The translations under genes were made by a program, and so were the position numbers. Shown here piece after piece: positions 62,791 through 64,000 of a stretch of 64,000 nt of DNA (the first letter of the stretch is position 1; every line of letters starts with the position of its first letter). This DNA is from ENR-C587 sp942493235 (GTDB lineage: Bacteria; Bacteroidota; Ignavibacteria; Kapaibacteriales; UBA2268). The notes beneath the pieces are model-generated. The model did not search any database and was not told the origin of the DNA. It saw only the letters and a list, made by a program, of their open reading frames with translations. The stretch spans positions 1,860,001 to 1,924,000 of the forward strand of contig OW818676.1 in the NCBI GenBank assembly GCA_942493235.1, read 5' to 3'.

Positions 62791-62936
62791 TTGATACGTT
62801 TTTTTTCTGTTATATATCAGTTCTTCTCTTTCGTCTGTCAAGAGTGGGAAGGGGGGCTTTTATAGAAACCTCCCATTCCCAATATTTACACGGCAGATAG
62901 CCACAAGTGATTAAATAATAATGTGCATTTATACAA

Positions 62937-64000
62937 TTATTTATTTACAATTATTTTAGCTACATGCCTACTACTTCCGCTACTAACGGAGCAAATATAA
63001 TTACCGCTTGATTCAATATTAAACGGAATACTGAACTGTCCGGCTAAATATTTGCCCTGAGCTAATTTATATTCTTCTTTACCTTTAATATTGAAAATAA
63101 TAACATCAAGATAAGCATCTTTTTTAAGTTCGAATTTAATTAGACCACTGCCAAAGTTCGGATTCGGAGCGATTTGAATAAAGTCATCGTTATAGCCTAA
63201 GAATTCATCAACCGAGGAATTTCTTTGCTCAATTATGTTCAATGGCAAGAATGGTTCGCCGAATACCTGCTCTACCTCGGCAGAAGTAGCTCCGAGCCAT
63301 TTCTCCATTATTTCAGCATATATCACTCTGTAATCGGTTTGATATTTTATATTGCCATTGCTGTCCAAGTCGTCAAGGTTCGGTCTGTTATTCCAATAAC
63401 CTCCGTTGATAAATTTATCATCGCCGAAGACAAATTGCATAGATGCAGCACCGTGGTCTGTACCGCGGCTTCCGTTATCATAAGCACGCCTGCCGAATTC
63501 AGACATAGTCATTCCAATAACTCTTTCCGAGAATCCCGTGCTAACCGTATCGTCCATAAATTCACTTATTCCGGTTGCTAATTGGTTTAATAATGTATAG
63601 TGCTGTCCCTTGTAGTCGGCTGTCATCTGCTGAGCATGAGAATCGAAATTACTAAGCTTTAAGAAATACACCTTACTTTGAAGTCCGCCAGCGATTAATG
63701 CCGAAATCATTTTTAGCTTTTGGCTAACAGGATTAGAAGAATAATTCATAGAATTGATTTTAGTCAGTCCTGTTTCATACGCATCAAATACAGCATTGGC
63801 ATATACATCTGACTGTTTGGCAATGGTATGGACGAAGTTAAATTCACGGTTATAATACTTCGTATTCGAATCAAAAAGGGAAAGTTTAGGAGTTAAGCCC
63901 TGACCCAATTCCTTGAATTTAATAGGATCGGTCAGCGATATACCCATATCGCCGAGACTGCTTTTAAAAATCAGTGGGATAGTGCCGTCAATTGATACTG
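62937..64000 (-). CDS. DUF1501 protein with T9SS sorting domain (5' end outside window)
   Basis: The frame is open to the window edge (upstream of the first ATG at 63947 it reads IDGTIPLIFKSSLGD), so the gene starts beyond 64000. The visible ~354 residues include SKVYFLKLSNFDSHAQQ, TMSEFGRRAYDNGSRGTDHG, FGDDKFINGGYWNNRP and YRVIYAEIMEKWLG, the C-terminal blocks of DUF1501. These proteins are related to sulfatase/alkaline-phosphatase-like folds and are often secreted. The last ~80 residues are a T9SS type A domain (IAPNPNFGSGLIKFELKKDA, ending NYICSVSSGSSRHVAKIIVN). It should be exported; the reaction is unknown. Confidence 0.8.
   Translation of the reverse strand, partial: VSIDGTIPLIFKSSLGDMGISLTDPIKFKELGQGLTPKLSLFDSNTKYYNREFNFVHTIAKQSDVYANAVFDAYETGLTKINSMNYSSNPVSQKLKMISALIAGGLQSKVYFLKLSNFDSHAQQMTADYKGQHYTLLNQLATGISEFMDDTVSTGFSERVIGMTMSEFGRRAYDNGSRGTDHGAASMQFVFGDDKFINGGYWNNRPNLDDLDSNGNIKYQTDYRVIYAEIMEKWLGATSAEVEQVFGEPFLPLNIIEQRNSSVDEFLGYNDDFIQIAPNPNFGSGLIKFELKKDAYLDVIIFNIKGKEEYKLAQGKYLAGQFSIPFNIESSGNYICSVSSGSSRHVAKIIVNK

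Overview
The window comes from an AT-rich, Gram-negative bacterium of the Bacteroidota/Chlorobiota supergroup. The evidence is type IX secretion (T9SS) C-terminal sorting domains on at least four exported proteins, TAnnTTTG-type promoter boxes, lipoproteins with a Cys-Ser-Ser lipobox, and a very large secreted protein with ASH/choice-of-anchor-like repeats. The mix of giant T9SS proteins, an exported TldD/TldE-like pair and a DUF1501 protein is reminiscent of Ignavibacteria/Kapabacteria-like genomes, but a lineage cannot be fixed from this sequence alone.

Layout. (1) 0.3-8.0 kb: a small defence-type island on the minus strand: a type IIG restriction-modification enzyme, a DUF2971 protein, a two-TM coiled-coil protein, a HipA-like kinase and a DUF3037-like partner. 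It lies between two ~70-bp direct repeats (326-396 and 7946-8015), and the last ~111 bp of the R-M gene is duplicated on the far side of the DUF2971 gene. (2) 8.4-20.7 kb: a polymorphic-toxin locus: a small T9SS protein, a 2395-residue RHS protein whose variable tip carries an HExxH metallopeptidase motif, then a tandem array of displaced RHS tips or tip remnants, each followed by a small lipoprotein (proposed immunity protein) and usually a conserved hairpin. (3) 20.8-28.9 kb: a prophage- or satellite-like element with integrase, CI-type repressor, excisionase-like and replication-organiser genes, DUF4406, DNA methyltransferase and PP-loop genes but no virion genes, next to tRNA-Thr(CGU). It lies between two inverted ~0.9-kb copies of the immunity/tip/PP-loop-end segment. 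(4) 30.25 kb: a 5' fragment of a group II intron.

(5) 30.5-34.2 kb: an exported TldD/TldE-like peptidase pair. (6) 34.7-45.1 kb: a 2629-residue fused glycosyltransferase/methyltransferase protein, followed by a secreted T9SS glycoside-hydrolase-like protein. (7) 45.4-48.2 kb: DUF454 and GDPD genes and an IS630-family element. (8) 48.2-56.8 kb: an outer-membrane-like protein, a REC-PAS-PAS-PAS histidine kinase with a response regulator, two nucleotide-sugar epimerase/reductase-like genes, a DUF3795 protein and a TPR histidine kinase. (9) 57.2-64 kb: a 1676-residue T9SS adhesin-like protein, MITE-like repeats and a DUF1501/T9SS gene cut by the window edge.

The most interesting system is the RHS locus. 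Two different full tips keep the same inferred metallopeptidase signature (HExxH then ExxA). Related lipoprotein genes recur five times, short hairpins punctuate the cassettes, and an oppositely oriented cassette on the far side of the phage-like element could allow inversion or tip exchange by recombination.
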